From: Ethanoligenens harbinense YUAN-3
GTDB lineage: Bacteria; Bacillota; Clostridia; Oscillospirales; Ethanoligenentaceae
Length of the DNA: 64,000 nt
Assembly: GCF_000178115.2 (NCBI RefSeq)
Contig: NC_014828.1
Span: forward strand, 1,891,310 to 1,955,309
Reading direction: 5' to 3'
Shown here: positions 41,662-51,287 of the stretch, piece by piece
Numbering within the stretch: position 1 is the first letter of the stretch
Layout: each line of letters begins with the position of its first letter
The notes under the pieces: model-generated
Database searches by the model: none
What the model saw: the letters and a program-made list of their open reading frames with translations, nothing else
Told to the model about the DNA's origin: nothing
Translations under genes and position numbers: made by a program

Positions 41662-42837
41662 GTGTATGCGTTCAAGGCGTATTTCTGGAATGACACCGTT
41701 TGCATCAACGGGAAAAAGCGATACCGCAGCAATGAGATTTTGAACCAGTGCCTAAACATGGATTTCAGCAAACTGGAGAAAATCCGCGACGAACTGGCGA
41801 CCTTGCGGCAGAAGCTTATTCTGCAGGACGATGCCGCCTTGGATTACATCCGGCAGTATGACCGGCACGCGCAACGGGCGCAGCGCCTGGTGCATCTGGT
41901 GGACGAGTTGCTCCGCTCGATTTCGCTGTATGCCGAAAATATGGATGCCGAGCTTCTTAACGGGGACAAGCTTTTTGACTATCTGAATGCCGCATATCCG
42001 TATTGGGGAGACGACGATGAGGAAGACGATTCTGATTCTTCCGATGAAAGCGACTACGGGTTTGAAACCGGCGACGGGAAGGATTCTTTTTTCTACCACA
42101 CGCGCTTTTTTCCAAGATATCTGGACATGCAGGTAGATGACCCCAATATCCTGCTCGAGATAGAAGACGCAAACCGAAAAATCGGCGCCTTTTTTGACCG
42201 GTATCTCACCTTCATTGACGATTTGCTGCGCGTAAAACATGTTTACTGCGAGTTTCTTGACCACTTCCTGCATGTGAAGAACAATTTTTTGAATGCACAT
42301 GAGACGGCCGAGGCTTATCAATCTTTTATAGAAAAAAGCGCCGACCGGATAAAAGGCTACCAGAAGCTCGACACTTCCGGCCCGGTGAGCATGAGCCACG
42401 CGGTGCTCATGGACGAAAAAGGCCGAGCCGTCTTATGCGAAGAATATTCTTTCCGCACCTTGGGGGCGTTTTTATATCTGGATTTTTTCAGAGGGCTCAA
42501 AATTGGGTACCTGCCGAAGCGGTGTCTCCACTGCGGTCGGTATTTCCTGCTGCAGGGCGGTAAATATTCTGATTACTGTGAGCGTCCTTTGGAAGAGGAC
42601 AATACCAAGACCTGCCGCGATGTAGGCGCGCGCAAAAAATATGATGACAAATGCAAAACAGACCCGGTTTGGCTCACCTACAACCGGGCCTATAAAACAC
42701 ACTATGCGAGGCATATGAAACGAAAAATGAGCGCCGCAGAATTTGAACAGTGGTCGCGGTATGCCGTTGAGCTGCGCGCAAAAGCCCTGAGCAGCGAGCT
42801 TACGTTTGAGGAATATCAGCAGAAGATCAAAGAATGA
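41662..42837 (+). CDS. DUF6076-like zinc-binding protein
   Basis: Protein of about 391 aa with a long helical N-terminal part, a strongly acidic stretch near residue 115-135 (DDDEEDDSDSSDESD), and a C-terminal treble-clef-like site: RCLHCGRYFLLQGGKYSDYCERP...KTCRDVGARKKYDDK. That Cys pattern is typical of DUF6076 proteins in clostridia and recalls CGNR/RNA-binding zinc fingers. The GTG at 41662 is preferred because GGAGG lies 8 bases before it; an ATG at 41647 overlaps that site. Function unknown. It is divergent from the RepA-like gene. Confidence 0.8.
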   Translation: MYAFKAYFWNDTVCINGKKRYRSNEILNQCLNMDFSKLEKIRDELATLRQKLILQDDAALDYIRQYDRHAQRAQRLVHLVDELLRSISLYAENMDAELLNGDKLFDYLNAAYPYWGDDDEEDDSDSSDESDYGFETGDGKDSFFYHTRFFPRYLDMQVDDPNILLEIEDANRKIGAFFDRYLTFIDDLLRVKHVYCEFLDHFLHVKNNFLNAHETAEAYQSFIEKSADRIKGYQKLDTSGPVSMSHAVLMDEKGRAVLCEEYSFRTLGAFLYLDFFRGLKIGYLPKRCLHCGRYFLLQGGKYSDYCERPLEEDNTKTCRDVGARKKYDDKCKTDPVWLTYNRAYKTHYARHMKRKMSAAEFEQWSRYAVELRAKALSSELTFEEYQQKIKE

Positions 42838-42954
42838 GGGGGCTGGCCTGGGAAGCCAGCCCACGAATCCAGTCTTTCTGCGTCCGTGTTCATTCGCCAA
42901 AGAACGCAATCTAGAAAAATTGTGGTACGTTTCTCCAGTGACGTAAGCTCTCAC

Positions 42955-43227
42955 TCACCTTTCGAGAGCAGGGGTTTGTTGCTTGTCATGCCCGTTCAGT
43001 TCGTTTGCGAGACGCCACGCCAATTGAAAACCGGTTATAAAACTGTCCAATGAAATGTCGTTAATCAGTTGATCCTTGTCGTCAATAATACGTAGCACCA
43101 GCCTGCGGTCAGCCTTGCTAAGGTGCGTAATCAGTGTTCGGTGATTGGCTTCGATGCGCCGAGCCTGCGGCGTACCCTTTGGAATCTTGTAAAAACAACG
43201 ATATATTGTGAATAATATGTCACCCAT
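42955..43227 (-). CDS. DUF6809 family small protein
   Basis: Protein of 90 aa, all helical: an N-terminal amphipathic opening MGDILFTIYRCFYKI, then a charged segment RRIEANHRTLITHLSKADRRLVLRIIDDKDQLINDISLDSFITGFQLAWRLANEL, the DUF6809 signature, common as a single small gene in clostridial mobile regions. The ATG at 43227 has GGGGGAGC upstream. Function unknown. Confidence 0.8.
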   Translation of the reverse strand: MGDILFTIYRCFYKIPKGTPQARRIEANHRTLITHLSKADRRLVLRIIDDKDQLINDISLDSFITGFQLAWRLANELNGHDKQQTPALER

Positions 43228-43410
43228 AAGCGAGCTCCCCCTTTGTGACACAACATACCACAAGAGAGGGGCAAAAGCTATATAATATTTTGACAAGTGA
43301 GGAACGTCAAACTGGTATTGAGAAACAAGCGGAACGTCGCAAAAGCATGGCCGCAATCTGGGCATATTCTAGGGCAAGCGTCTTGCCTCACCTCGATCAA
43401 ATCAAAAAGT

Positions 43411-45093
43411 TTACCACCAGTAATTTTTGTGGCCCAATTTCTTCTCCTCAGCATTTTTTTCATGATTACGCTCTCCAAAAAATTCGTCATCTCTGGCAAC
43501 CGTAGGGTCATACCAATCGGCCTTGGTTTTCGCCCATCCGACCCATTCGGCTGTCTTCTCATCGGGCGTCCCCGATGCTTCGACAACGGCAATATAGTTC
43601 CGAATCTTGCAAGCGGTATCATAATCCTCTGCAAGGTTCGTCAGAGCGAGCGTTCGGTCAACCTCAATATTATAGCGATCTCGGTACTCTTCTTTACGGC
43701 GTTTCTCTTCCTGACGCTTGCGTTCCTCTTCTTCACGGGCCTCACGGGCTTTTTTTATTTCTTGGGCTGCTTCGTACAGTTCGATCATGATATCGCCGAG
43801 ACGGTCTTCCAAAACATACGATTTACAGTCGCGGAAGCTTTTTCGGCCGTTGACCGCCAGACTGATCCGTCCATTAAAAATATAGTCGTATTTTCGTATT
43901 TGTGGCTTGGATGCCCAAGAGGAATGTCTGCGTTCATCCTCATATTTCAAAAGCTGCAGGTTTTCATCTTTTGTAAGAACATGACTGGTTTGGTCTTGGG
44001 ATTCAGAAAAAAACAGCTGCACCGTTTCACCGTTTACTACAAAGTCCAAATCGTTGGTCAGCGAGCAGCCGAGCGGCTCCATCGCCTTGATTAATGCATC
44101 AATGATCCGGCACGCGCGGGGCAGCGTTTCGTCCGAAATGGATTTCGACAAAGATGGTGCCGGGTCAGCATTCTGCCTGTTCAAGCCCCTGTTGTCGGCG
44201 TATTTACCATGCCTCCTCCATTCTGCGACGGCCTTGCGGTGCGCGATGATATTGGAGTGCATTCGCGCTTTATCATCTGGAAGCAGAATCTGAGAAGTGA
44301 TTGCGAGAATAACAGAGCGGTCTTCATCGCTCAAAAATGCAAGAGTTTCCTTTGCCGTTTCCAACTGATGGGTCACGCCTGTCTGGATACCGGTTCTTTT
44401 GGAAACCGTGTCGCTTTGGGGAAGCGGAATCACGCTAACCGGCTTTCCGGCGCGCATTTTTGCCCAATAGCCCGCGGGTGGCGTCGGAATTTCCAGCGCC
44501 TTGCAAACCTTATGTATGGTGACATCGGAAACTTTATACCGTTTCGCGACCTCTGTCACAGGAAATTTCCATACTTCTTTATAAATCGTCTCTCGATCAT
44601 ATACATTGTAAGTCTGTCCATACTGCGTGTATGTTTCAGGTTCGCTAACCGCTGGAGCTACCAAAATCACAGGATCTTCCGATACTGCATTTGCCGCGTC
44701 CTCCACGACAGGGAGAGCAACCGCTGCTTTTGCCGGCGTATCATCAGCGGGAGCAGCTAAAACAGGCGTATTCTCAGCCGGCTGCATTTCTTTCACGACT
44801 TCCCGTGACGGCGGTTCGACTGTCTTTTTCTTTTTCCTGGTGCGCGGAACAGTCTCATAAATGGAAATCATCGCATCGGCCGGTTCTGGCAATTCTGGTT
44901 TGAAAGCAGGTTTCCCATAAGCAAGCTGAGTCCAATACCCAGATGTTGGAACCGGTATATCTGCTTCTTTTATCTGTTTCATTAGGTGGGTGTAAGAAAT
45001 ATCATGTTTTTTTGCCAAACCTGCAACGGAAATCTCCCAGATTTCATCATACAACTCTCGTCGTGTCAGATTAATCACCGGTTTTATTGGCAT
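43411..45093 (-). CDS. Tandem helix-turn-helix protein of unknown function
   Basis: Protein of 560 aa. Two homologous HTH-like units are visible: at about 8-58 (RRELYDEIWEISVAGLAKKHDISYTHLMKQIKEADIPVPTSGYWTQLAYGKP) and at about 155-205 (RETIYKEVWKFPVTEVAKRYKVSDVTIHKVCKALEIPTPPAGYWAKMRAGKP). They are joined by an Ala/Val/Pro-rich linker. The C-terminal half contains a Glu/Lys/Arg coiled coil (about 475-505). The second unit matches a widespread uncharacterised bacterial type with the PPxGYWAKxxxGK ending. It is probably DNA-binding. The ATG at 45093 has AGGAGG upstream. It borders the defence island, so a defence role is conceivable. Confidence 0.75.
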   Translation of the reverse strand: MPIKPVINLTRRELYDEIWEISVAGLAKKHDISYTHLMKQIKEADIPVPTSGYWTQLAYGKPAFKPELPEPADAMISIYETVPRTRKKKKTVEPPSREVVKEMQPAENTPVLAAPADDTPAKAAVALPVVEDAANAVSEDPVILVAPAVSEPETYTQYGQTYNVYDRETIYKEVWKFPVTEVAKRYKVSDVTIHKVCKALEIPTPPAGYWAKMRAGKPVSVIPLPQSDTVSKRTGIQTGVTHQLETAKETLAFLSDEDRSVILAITSQILLPDDKARMHSNIIAHRKAVAEWRRHGKYADNRGLNRQNADPAPSLSKSISDETLPRACRIIDALIKAMEPLGCSLTNDLDFVVNGETVQLFFSESQDQTSHVLTKDENLQLLKYEDERRHSSWASKPQIRKYDYIFNGRISLAVNGRKSFRDCKSYVLEDRLGDIMIELYEAAQEIKKAREAREEEERKRQEEKRRKEEYRDRYNIEVDRTLALTNLAEDYDTACKIRNYIAVVEASGTPDEKTAEWVGWAKTKADWYDPTVARDDEFFGERNHEKNAEEKKLGHKNYWW

Positions 45094-45290
45094 ATCGCTC
45101 TCCTCCTTTCCTATCACAGATATCGGCTTCAACATAGACTGTGTTATGATTTTTAGTTTCGGTGGCGCGGCATCAGGTTCAACGAACACATGCGGGAATT
45201 CACTTGTTTGATCTTCTATCGGGTTCGAACCAAGGGCGTTTTGGACCGGATTTTGTTCGGTAGCTTTCCCAAGAACCGCGTCAAATTGCT

Positions 45291-45626
45291 TTATCCCTCC
45301 AATTCCTCTTTTTCGCTTAATAAAAAAAGCAGGTCACGTTTCATTTCTTCGAACTGTGAAATGATCGTGTTCAGATTTCTCTCGATGTCTTTCACCTGAA
45401 CCTCGTTGATTTTCCCGTGGTTATAAGCGATTAGGCGCTCAGCAATGATATTGTAGCTCCAGCTGTCAGAGTATCGGTCGTCATTATGAATAGTAAAGCC
45501 TATGGGCAGCAAATCATTTCTCATGCCGATGCTTACAGCCATCGGGGCAATACCGAGGTAGTCTCCTGCAATCTTGCAAGTTATTTTCTTCATGTTTCTG
45601 ATTTCTTCGTCCGTATATTTGGCCAT
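45291..45626 (-). CDS. Hypothetical protein with possible DNA-binding N-terminus
   Basis: Protein of 111 aa: MAKYTDEEIRNMKKITCKIAGDYLGIAPMAVSIGMRNDLLPIGFTIHN looks like a helix-turn-helix plus short strand, of the kind used in excisionase-like or phage-region proteins. A helical C-terminus follows (NLNTIISQFEEMKRDLLFLLSEKEEL). The ATG at 45626 has GGAGGTG upstream. It lies 200 bases upstream of the tandem-HTH gene on the same strand and may be co-transcribed. Confidence 0.65.
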   Translation of the reverse strand: MAKYTDEEIRNMKKITCKIAGDYLGIAPMAVSIGMRNDLLPIGFTIHNDDRYSDSWSYNIIAERLIAYNHGKINEVQVKDIERNLNTIISQFEEMKRDLLFLLSEKEELEG

Positions 45627-45684
45627 ACGTTTCACCTCCTTCGTAATATTGATGCCGGCGCAGTCGATAACTTATATGGCAGTG

Positions 45685-45960
45685 TTACCCCTGCACCAGT
45701 CTCCATAAGCTGCCACAACCATCCCAAAACTGATTGCTCGATATGGCAGAATGAATATCGGAAATTCCTTTATTCTTTACCATACAGCAGTTTGGAATCA
45801 CGTCGGCATACGGTAAGACGTCTGAAATTCGGTCGGAGAGCAGTTTGTATTTTTGAATAGCCTTGAACATTGAGTCGAGCAGATCGCAGGCTTTTATGGC
45901 CTTCCAAGCACAGCCGCATTGAAGTTCTGGCGGGCTAAATTTGCCGTTCTCAATCTTCAT
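45685..45960 (-). CDS. Weakly supported small ORF downstream of hsdR
   Basis: Frame of 91 codons starting MKIENGKFSPPELQCGCAWKAIKACDLLDSMFKAIQKYKLLSDRISDVL. The first half has helical, protein-like character; the Cys-rich composition and the abrupt end QFWDGCGSLWRLVQG are less typical. No good ribosome site is seen. It lies on the minus strand 61 bases after the hsdR stop and could be a remnant or a genuine small protein. Confidence 0.3.
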   Translation of the reverse strand: MKIENGKFSPPELQCGCAWKAIKACDLLDSMFKAIQKYKLLSDRISDVLPYADVIPNCCMVKNKGISDIHSAISSNQFWDGCGSLWRLVQG

Positions 45961-46021
45961 AATAAAGGCTTTAAGTATGCATGGAACAGTCTTAAACAGC
46001 ATTTTTTCACGAGTCGACCAC

Positions 46022-49000
46022 CTATATTTTCGACAACCGATCGTGAACAAGCGGCAATAATATTTTGTCGATCTCGCGTCTGAATTCCTCGTCCTCCAGA
46101 TACTTCTCGCAGAATTCTTGGTTCTTTGCCATGCGTCCTAGAACCACATCCATAATGGTATTGTCGTAAATGATTTTAAAGAGATCGAGCGGGTTCTTAG
46201 AGCGCAAGACCATCTCTTGGTTATTGGACATGTCCTGAACGAATTGCTCCAAAACCTTATCCATTTCAGTGAAGTTCGTGCCAAGGCGTTCGTTTAGGCT
46301 TTGGATGATAGCGGATAAAGCCTCTTTTTCGTCTTCAATCGGCAATCCCGTGCTGGAGGTCTTACTCTTTAGAATGCCGTCCTCGTTCGCCAAAGCAATA
46401 GAGCCTTCAGCCACTTTCTGCACTCGATAATATTGGAGCATAACATCGCTGCCAATATCGGGTGTGCGCTCCGTATCACTTTTGGGCAGTTTGCGGAGCA
46501 AGCACTTGGCATAAGCATGGAACTTGTGTAGATTCTCATCGCCGAGGTTGATAATGTGCGTGAGAAACGCATACAGGCGGATGAACTTTGCAAGTGCGCC
46601 TTTGAAGTCCATTTTATCCTGATCCTCGGTCAGGGCATTGTAGCGGTCGACAGCGGGGTCGATAAAACCATTCAGCTTCGCAAGGTCAATGTTTCCCTGG
46701 TTCTTCGTTTCCTTAAAGAAAACCTTGGCGAAAGCCTCAATCTCGCTGTCACGGTAGAGCATAAAGCGATCAAGGAAATTTTTGATGTCGTAGATGGTGT
46801 TCGGGTCTGTCGTTTCAGCCACGCCCGTCGCCTGATAATAATCCTGAAACGCCTTTTCGATGTCTTCGCGTGAGTTGACGAAGTCCAAGATGAAGGTCTC
46901 AGTCTTACCCTTACACGCGCGATTAACGCGGGAAATCGTCTGAACAGCCTTAATGCCCGTCAGTTTCTTATCCACATACATCGTGTGCAGAAGCGGCTGG
47001 TCGAAGCCCGTCTGATACTTTTCGGCGACAATCAAAAGCTGATATTCGGCGGTGTCGAATTTTTCCACAGTCTCGCTATCCGGAAACTTGTTTAGGTTAG
47101 ATTCCGTATACTCTTTGATTTCGCCGCTCACCTTGTCTTTGACCGTGCCAGAGAACGCCACCAAGATGCCCAAGTCATAGTGCATCTTTTTGATGTATCT
47201 CTGGAACTCGAAGAAATAGCGCACGGCGTGGAGGCGCGAACCCGTCACAAGCATAGCTTTCGCCTGCCCGCCGATGCGGTGCTGCACTTGACTGCGGAAA
47301 TGCTCAATGATGACCTCCGCCTTCTGTGCGAGGTTGTGTGGGTGGAGGCTCATATATTTGCCGAGAGCCTTGTTCGCCAGATTCTTGCCATACACGGGGT
47401 CGTCGGCTATTTTCTTTCCAATTTGGAAGTAGGTTTCGTAGGTCGTATAGTTTTCAAGGACATTGAAAATGAAATGCTCCTCGATGGCCTGTCTCATGCT
47501 ATAGAGGTGGAACGGCTCCGGCTTGCCAGCGGCTGTCGTTTGCCCAAATATTTCCAGTGTCTTTTGTTTGGGCGTGGCGGTAAAAGCAAAGAACGAGAGG
47601 TTTGGCTGCTGACCATGTGCCGCCATTTCATCAGCGATAGCTTCGTCAAGGTCTTTTTCCTCGGCTTCGGCCTTTGCTTCTTCTACTGCAAACTCATGCA
47701 GTTTTTTTTCGACGACATCGTCACCCTGCAAAGAGATGTCCGCCAGAATCTCTTTCATACGCTTGCTTGCGTCGCCTGTTTGAGATGAGTGGGCCTCGTC
47801 CACGATAATAGCAAACCGCTTGCCCGTAGTGGATACCTTCTGCACATCGACAAACGGGAACTTCTGCAGGGTGCAGACGATGATTTTGTCGCCGTTGTTC
47901 AGCGCGGTGGTTAGCTGCTTTGAGTTCTTATCCACGAGGACGACCACGCCCGGCTTATGCTCCATGTTGTAAATATCGCGCTGGAGTTGTTTGTCGAGAA
48001 CACGGCGATCAGTAATGACGATGATGCTGTGGAATATCACCTCGTCATGTATATCATGCAGGTTCGCCAAGTGGTGAGCAAGCCAAGCGATGGAGTTCGA
48101 TTTGCCCGAACCTGCCGAATGCTGAATCAGATAGTTCTTGCCCGACCCGTTGGCGTAAGCATCCGCCACCAATTTACGGACTGCGTCCAACTGGTGGTAA
48201 CGCGGAAATATCAATTTTTCCTTGCCCTTGTCATCTTTCGAGACCTGCACGAAGCGGTGCAGAATGTCCAGAATGCTATCCCTTTGCAGTATCTCTTTCC
48301 ATAAGTACGCCGTGCGATAATCACCGCCCTCGGCGACAGGATTGCCCGCTCCGTGGTCTTCGGTTCCCTTATTGAAAGGTATGAAGGTGGTATCAAGTTT
48401 GCGAAGCCAAGTGGTCATCCAGACTTCTTCGGTGTCCACGGCAAAATGCACAATAGCCCGCTTTTTGAAAGCAAGCAGAAGTTCACGCGGGTCACGATCG
48501 TTTTCATACTGCGTGATGGCATTTCGATACGTCTGCCCTGTGAGCGGATTTTTGAGCTCTATGGTGATTATCGGCAGCCCGTTCAGAAAGATAACGGTGT
48601 CGATAGAGTTCTCGTTTTGCAGGCTGTACTTGACCTGCCGCGTTATCTGCAGGACGTTCTTGGCGTAGAGAGCCGTTAAGCTCTGATTCATGCCGCTGCC
48701 CGGCTTAAAGTAAGCAAGCCGCACGGAGATGCCAAGGTCCACCACACCGTGGCGAAGCACGTCAATCATGCCGCGAGAGTTCAGTTCCGAATTAAGACGT
48801 TTGAAGAATTCCGCTTCGGCAGAGACTTCCGAGCCGTGACGCCTGCAAAGCCCCTGCCATTCGTCAGGCTGAGTGTCTTTGATAAACGCCAGAATCGCCC
48901 CTTTATCCAATGCAAGTTTGCGGTCAAAATCGACGGGATTGCCCTTCTTGTAGCGGTCGGCTTCGACTGCACCCTCAGTGAGCCACCATTCTATCTCTTG

Positions 49001-49033
49001 TTCGAAGTTGCGCTCTTTTGTCTGAATTGCCAT
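46022..49033 (-). CDS. hsdR: Type I restriction enzyme subunit HsdR (second locus)
   Basis: Motor and nuclease subunit of a Type I R-M system, 1003 aa. The N-terminal PD-(D/E)XK nuclease core includes PIITIELKNPLTGQ (about residue 155). The SF2 translocase motifs are Walker A QHSAGSGKSNSIAW (about 310), the DEAH-like IIVDEAHSSQTGD, SFFAFTATPKQKT and a helicase C-terminal part with YQTGFDQPLLHTMYVDKKL and TISRVNRACKGK. The C-terminal HsdM-interaction region ends near LLPLVHDRLSKI. It starts 5 bases after the truncated hsdM-S fusion. It is paralogous to the HsdR at 57336 but clearly divergent. It appears intact. Confidence 0.94.
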   Translation of the reverse strand: MAIQTKERNFEQEIEWWLTEGAVEADRYKKGNPVDFDRKLALDKGAILAFIKDTQPDEWQGLCRRHGSEVSAEAEFFKRLNSELNSRGMIDVLRHGVVDLGISVRLAYFKPGSGMNQSLTALYAKNVLQITRQVKYSLQNENSIDTVIFLNGLPIITIELKNPLTGQTYRNAITQYENDRDPRELLLAFKKRAIVHFAVDTEEVWMTTWLRKLDTTFIPFNKGTEDHGAGNPVAEGGDYRTAYLWKEILQRDSILDILHRFVQVSKDDKGKEKLIFPRYHQLDAVRKLVADAYANGSGKNYLIQHSAGSGKSNSIAWLAHHLANLHDIHDEVIFHSIIVITDRRVLDKQLQRDIYNMEHKPGVVVLVDKNSKQLTTALNNGDKIIVCTLQKFPFVDVQKVSTTGKRFAIIVDEAHSSQTGDASKRMKEILADISLQGDDVVEKKLHEFAVEEAKAEAEEKDLDEAIADEMAAHGQQPNLSFFAFTATPKQKTLEIFGQTTAAGKPEPFHLYSMRQAIEEHFIFNVLENYTTYETYFQIGKKIADDPVYGKNLANKALGKYMSLHPHNLAQKAEVIIEHFRSQVQHRIGGQAKAMLVTGSRLHAVRYFFEFQRYIKKMHYDLGILVAFSGTVKDKVSGEIKEYTESNLNKFPDSETVEKFDTAEYQLLIVAEKYQTGFDQPLLHTMYVDKKLTGIKAVQTISRVNRACKGKTETFILDFVNSREDIEKAFQDYYQATGVAETTDPNTIYDIKNFLDRFMLYRDSEIEAFAKVFFKETKNQGNIDLAKLNGFIDPAVDRYNALTEDQDKMDFKGALAKFIRLYAFLTHIINLGDENLHKFHAYAKCLLRKLPKSDTERTPDIGSDVMLQYYRVQKVAEGSIALANEDGILKSKTSSTGLPIEDEKEALSAIIQSLNERLGTNFTEMDKVLEQFVQDMSNNQEMVLRSKNPLDLFKIIYDNTIMDVVLGRMAKNQEFCEKYLEDEEFRREIDKILLPLVHDRLSKI

Positions 49034-49037
49034 AGCC

Positions 49038-51092
49038 TTATCCCTCCCGACTGATTTTATCTTCTATGTAGGCAATAATTTTTTCTTGCGTAGGTATTGG
49101 GGGCACAAGTATTGGCAGCATCTTGAAATCGCTGTACTTCAAGGATTGCCGCACCCCACCGCCAAGGGTATAAAACACCTTTTTTAGGTCATATGCGTGG
49201 AGCAGATAGGCAAAGTATCTGGGTAATATCCGTCCGTCATGAACTACTAAGCTAAGATAGGCGGATGTAATAATGCCAGTTTCCTTCACATATCCTGTGC
49301 GAAGACTTCGTTTGTCATTTTGTAGGTCGGTCAAACGTAGAACAACATATCCCGGCTCAACTATCTGGTAACCCTCGAAGCTTGCAGGAAGCAAGCCAGT
49401 GTTGGTTTCGATGTCTTTCTGGATTATTCGACCATAACTTAGGCTAAGAAGATTTTCAGACAGCATTTCCGTGTTCTTAGTATTATTTTCGTGCGCTATT
49501 GCTCGCAGAGGGAAAACTTCCCAGTCACATGGGATTTCACCAACCCAATCAATGCCACTGCTTTTGCACGACAAAGCTGTATCTAAGCCATGGGTAGTGA
49601 TGTTAATTATTAGCTGGCGTTTGTAAGTCTCAAGCATTTCCGCCTGCTGCAAAAAGTCAGAAATCAAGGCATCGATATTGGAATCCTTCTCCTGGTCGAA
49701 AAGCCCGTTAATAGCGATTTGAATCTTTTGGCCTAACGACTGTATTTTTCGCAAAGTTCCATCGGCGTTTCCAAGTTCCTCAAAACTGCTGAAAAACCGT
49801 GCAAACGGAATCTCGTAGCCTTTCTTGGTCTTGCTCTCGTCCACCCAAGCGTCCGGCGCATAGGGAAGCACCTCCCGCTGGACGTAGGCGGCGATGTCAT
49901 CCTTGAATGGAATCTGCTCGGTGTCGCGCAGGTCAGTGTCGGGTTCGGGGTTGCCTTTGGCGTCCGTGCAGATGTCGGCGGTTTCGTCCTTTTCAGACAG
50001 CCCGGCAAGAACAGCTTTCAGGAGCGGTGCCTTCACGTCAAGCCCCGCTTTTTTAAACGCTTTATGGAGCAGTTTGCTGAACTCGGCACGATTCTTATAA
50101 AGCACAGCTCCGTCAAGTGTAGCAACAGCGGCAAGGGCGGCTTCTTGTTGCTTCTTACCTTCGGCGACCTCGGCGTCGTGTTCGGCCGGTTTGCGCTTGC
50201 GGCTCGTGGCGAGGTTGGCGAACGCCGTCTGCTCACGGATGCGCTTGATGCGCTCTGCAGACGCTTGGAAGTTCAGCCGTAACGGACGCTCGACCGTTAC
50301 TTTCCAATAAGCGAAGTCGTCTTCGTCAAATATCTTGCAGAACTCGCCCTCCACAAACTTGCCGTAGATGCGGGTCAGTTCGTCCTTCTGCTCTTCGCTG
50401 ATTAGCTTGCGTTTCTCGCCGAGGGGCTTTCGCATACGCTCGAAGAAGGACGTACCGTCAATCAACTGGATTTTGCCCTTGCGGACGCCTTTCTTGCGGT
50501 TGGTCACAATCCAGACATAGGTTAGGATGCCTGTATTGTAGAAAAGCTGGTCAGGTAGAGCGATGATAGTCTCCAGCCAGCCGTTCTCAATAATCCATCT
50601 GCGGATTTCGCTTTCACCGCTGCCTGCGTCGCCTGTGAAGAGCGGCGAACCGTTAAAAACGATAGCAAGTCGGCAACCGGTCAAGCCCTCCGCTTTTTCG
50701 TCGTACTCCATCATCTTGCTTATCATGTGTTGAAGAAAGAGGAGCGAGCCGTCCGACACACGGGGCAGCCCCGCACCAAAACGCCCGGCGAAGCCGCGCT
50801 CGTTCTCGTCGCGGATGAACTTCTCATACTTCTTCCACTCCACGCCGAAGGGCGGATTGCAGAGCATATAGTGGAAGGTTTCATGCGGCAAAGCGTCTTC
50901 GGTAAAGCTGTTGCCAAGGTGGATGTTCTTATAGCCCTTGCCCTTTATCATCGTATCCGATTTACAGATGGCATAGGTCTTTTCGTTCAGTTCCTGCCCG
51001 TACACCTCAATGAGAGCCTGATTGTTCAGTTCGGTGGCGTACTCAATGCCCGCCGAAAGCATACCGCCCGTGCCTGCCGCCGGGTCTATCAA
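49038..51092 (-). pseudogene. 5'-truncated HsdM fused to half an HsdS
   Basis: The frame begins inside the methyltransferase domain: IDPAAGTGGM (SAM motif I), CNPPFG (motif IV, N-P-P-F) and ERPLRLNFQ; roughly 180-230 HsdM residues are missing compared with the HsdM at 61822. Without a stop it continues into a specificity-subunit half: LETYKRQLIINITTHGL, SGIDWVGEIPCDWEVFPLRAI (entry to a TRD), and the closing IPTQEKIIAYIEDKI. So it encodes HsdM C-terminus plus one TRD. The frame stays open upstream to a TGA near 51225, but that part (LYALKSRKAQKQHGFRAN) is unrelated, and the only plausible start is a TTG at 51092 without a ribosome site. Probably inactive as a methylase. Confidence 0.8.
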
Positions 51093-51287
51093 GACCTCAT
51101 CTTTGATACAATGCCCGTACGTGCTGTTAGCCCGGAAACCATGCTGTTTCTGGGCTTTTCTGCTTTTCAGGGCATAGAGCGGGAGCGTGACTGTGGCCCT
51201 TGTATGTATATGTTGCTGTGGCTGCTGTAGTCAAAAGCGACACCCTCAATCTGCAATCGTTAAAAGGTATGGCTACCGTTGAAAGGT

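Noticed and set aside
43297-44760. Plus-strand frames opposite the tandem-HTH gene
   Set aside because: Shadow frames; the minus-strand protein has repeated, conserved HTH motifs and a good ribosome site.
51093-51225. In-frame stretch upstream of the truncated HsdM as its true N-terminus
   Set aside because: The translation (containing ALKSRKAQKQHGF) bears no resemblance to HsdM N-terminal domains and has no start codon with a ribosome site.
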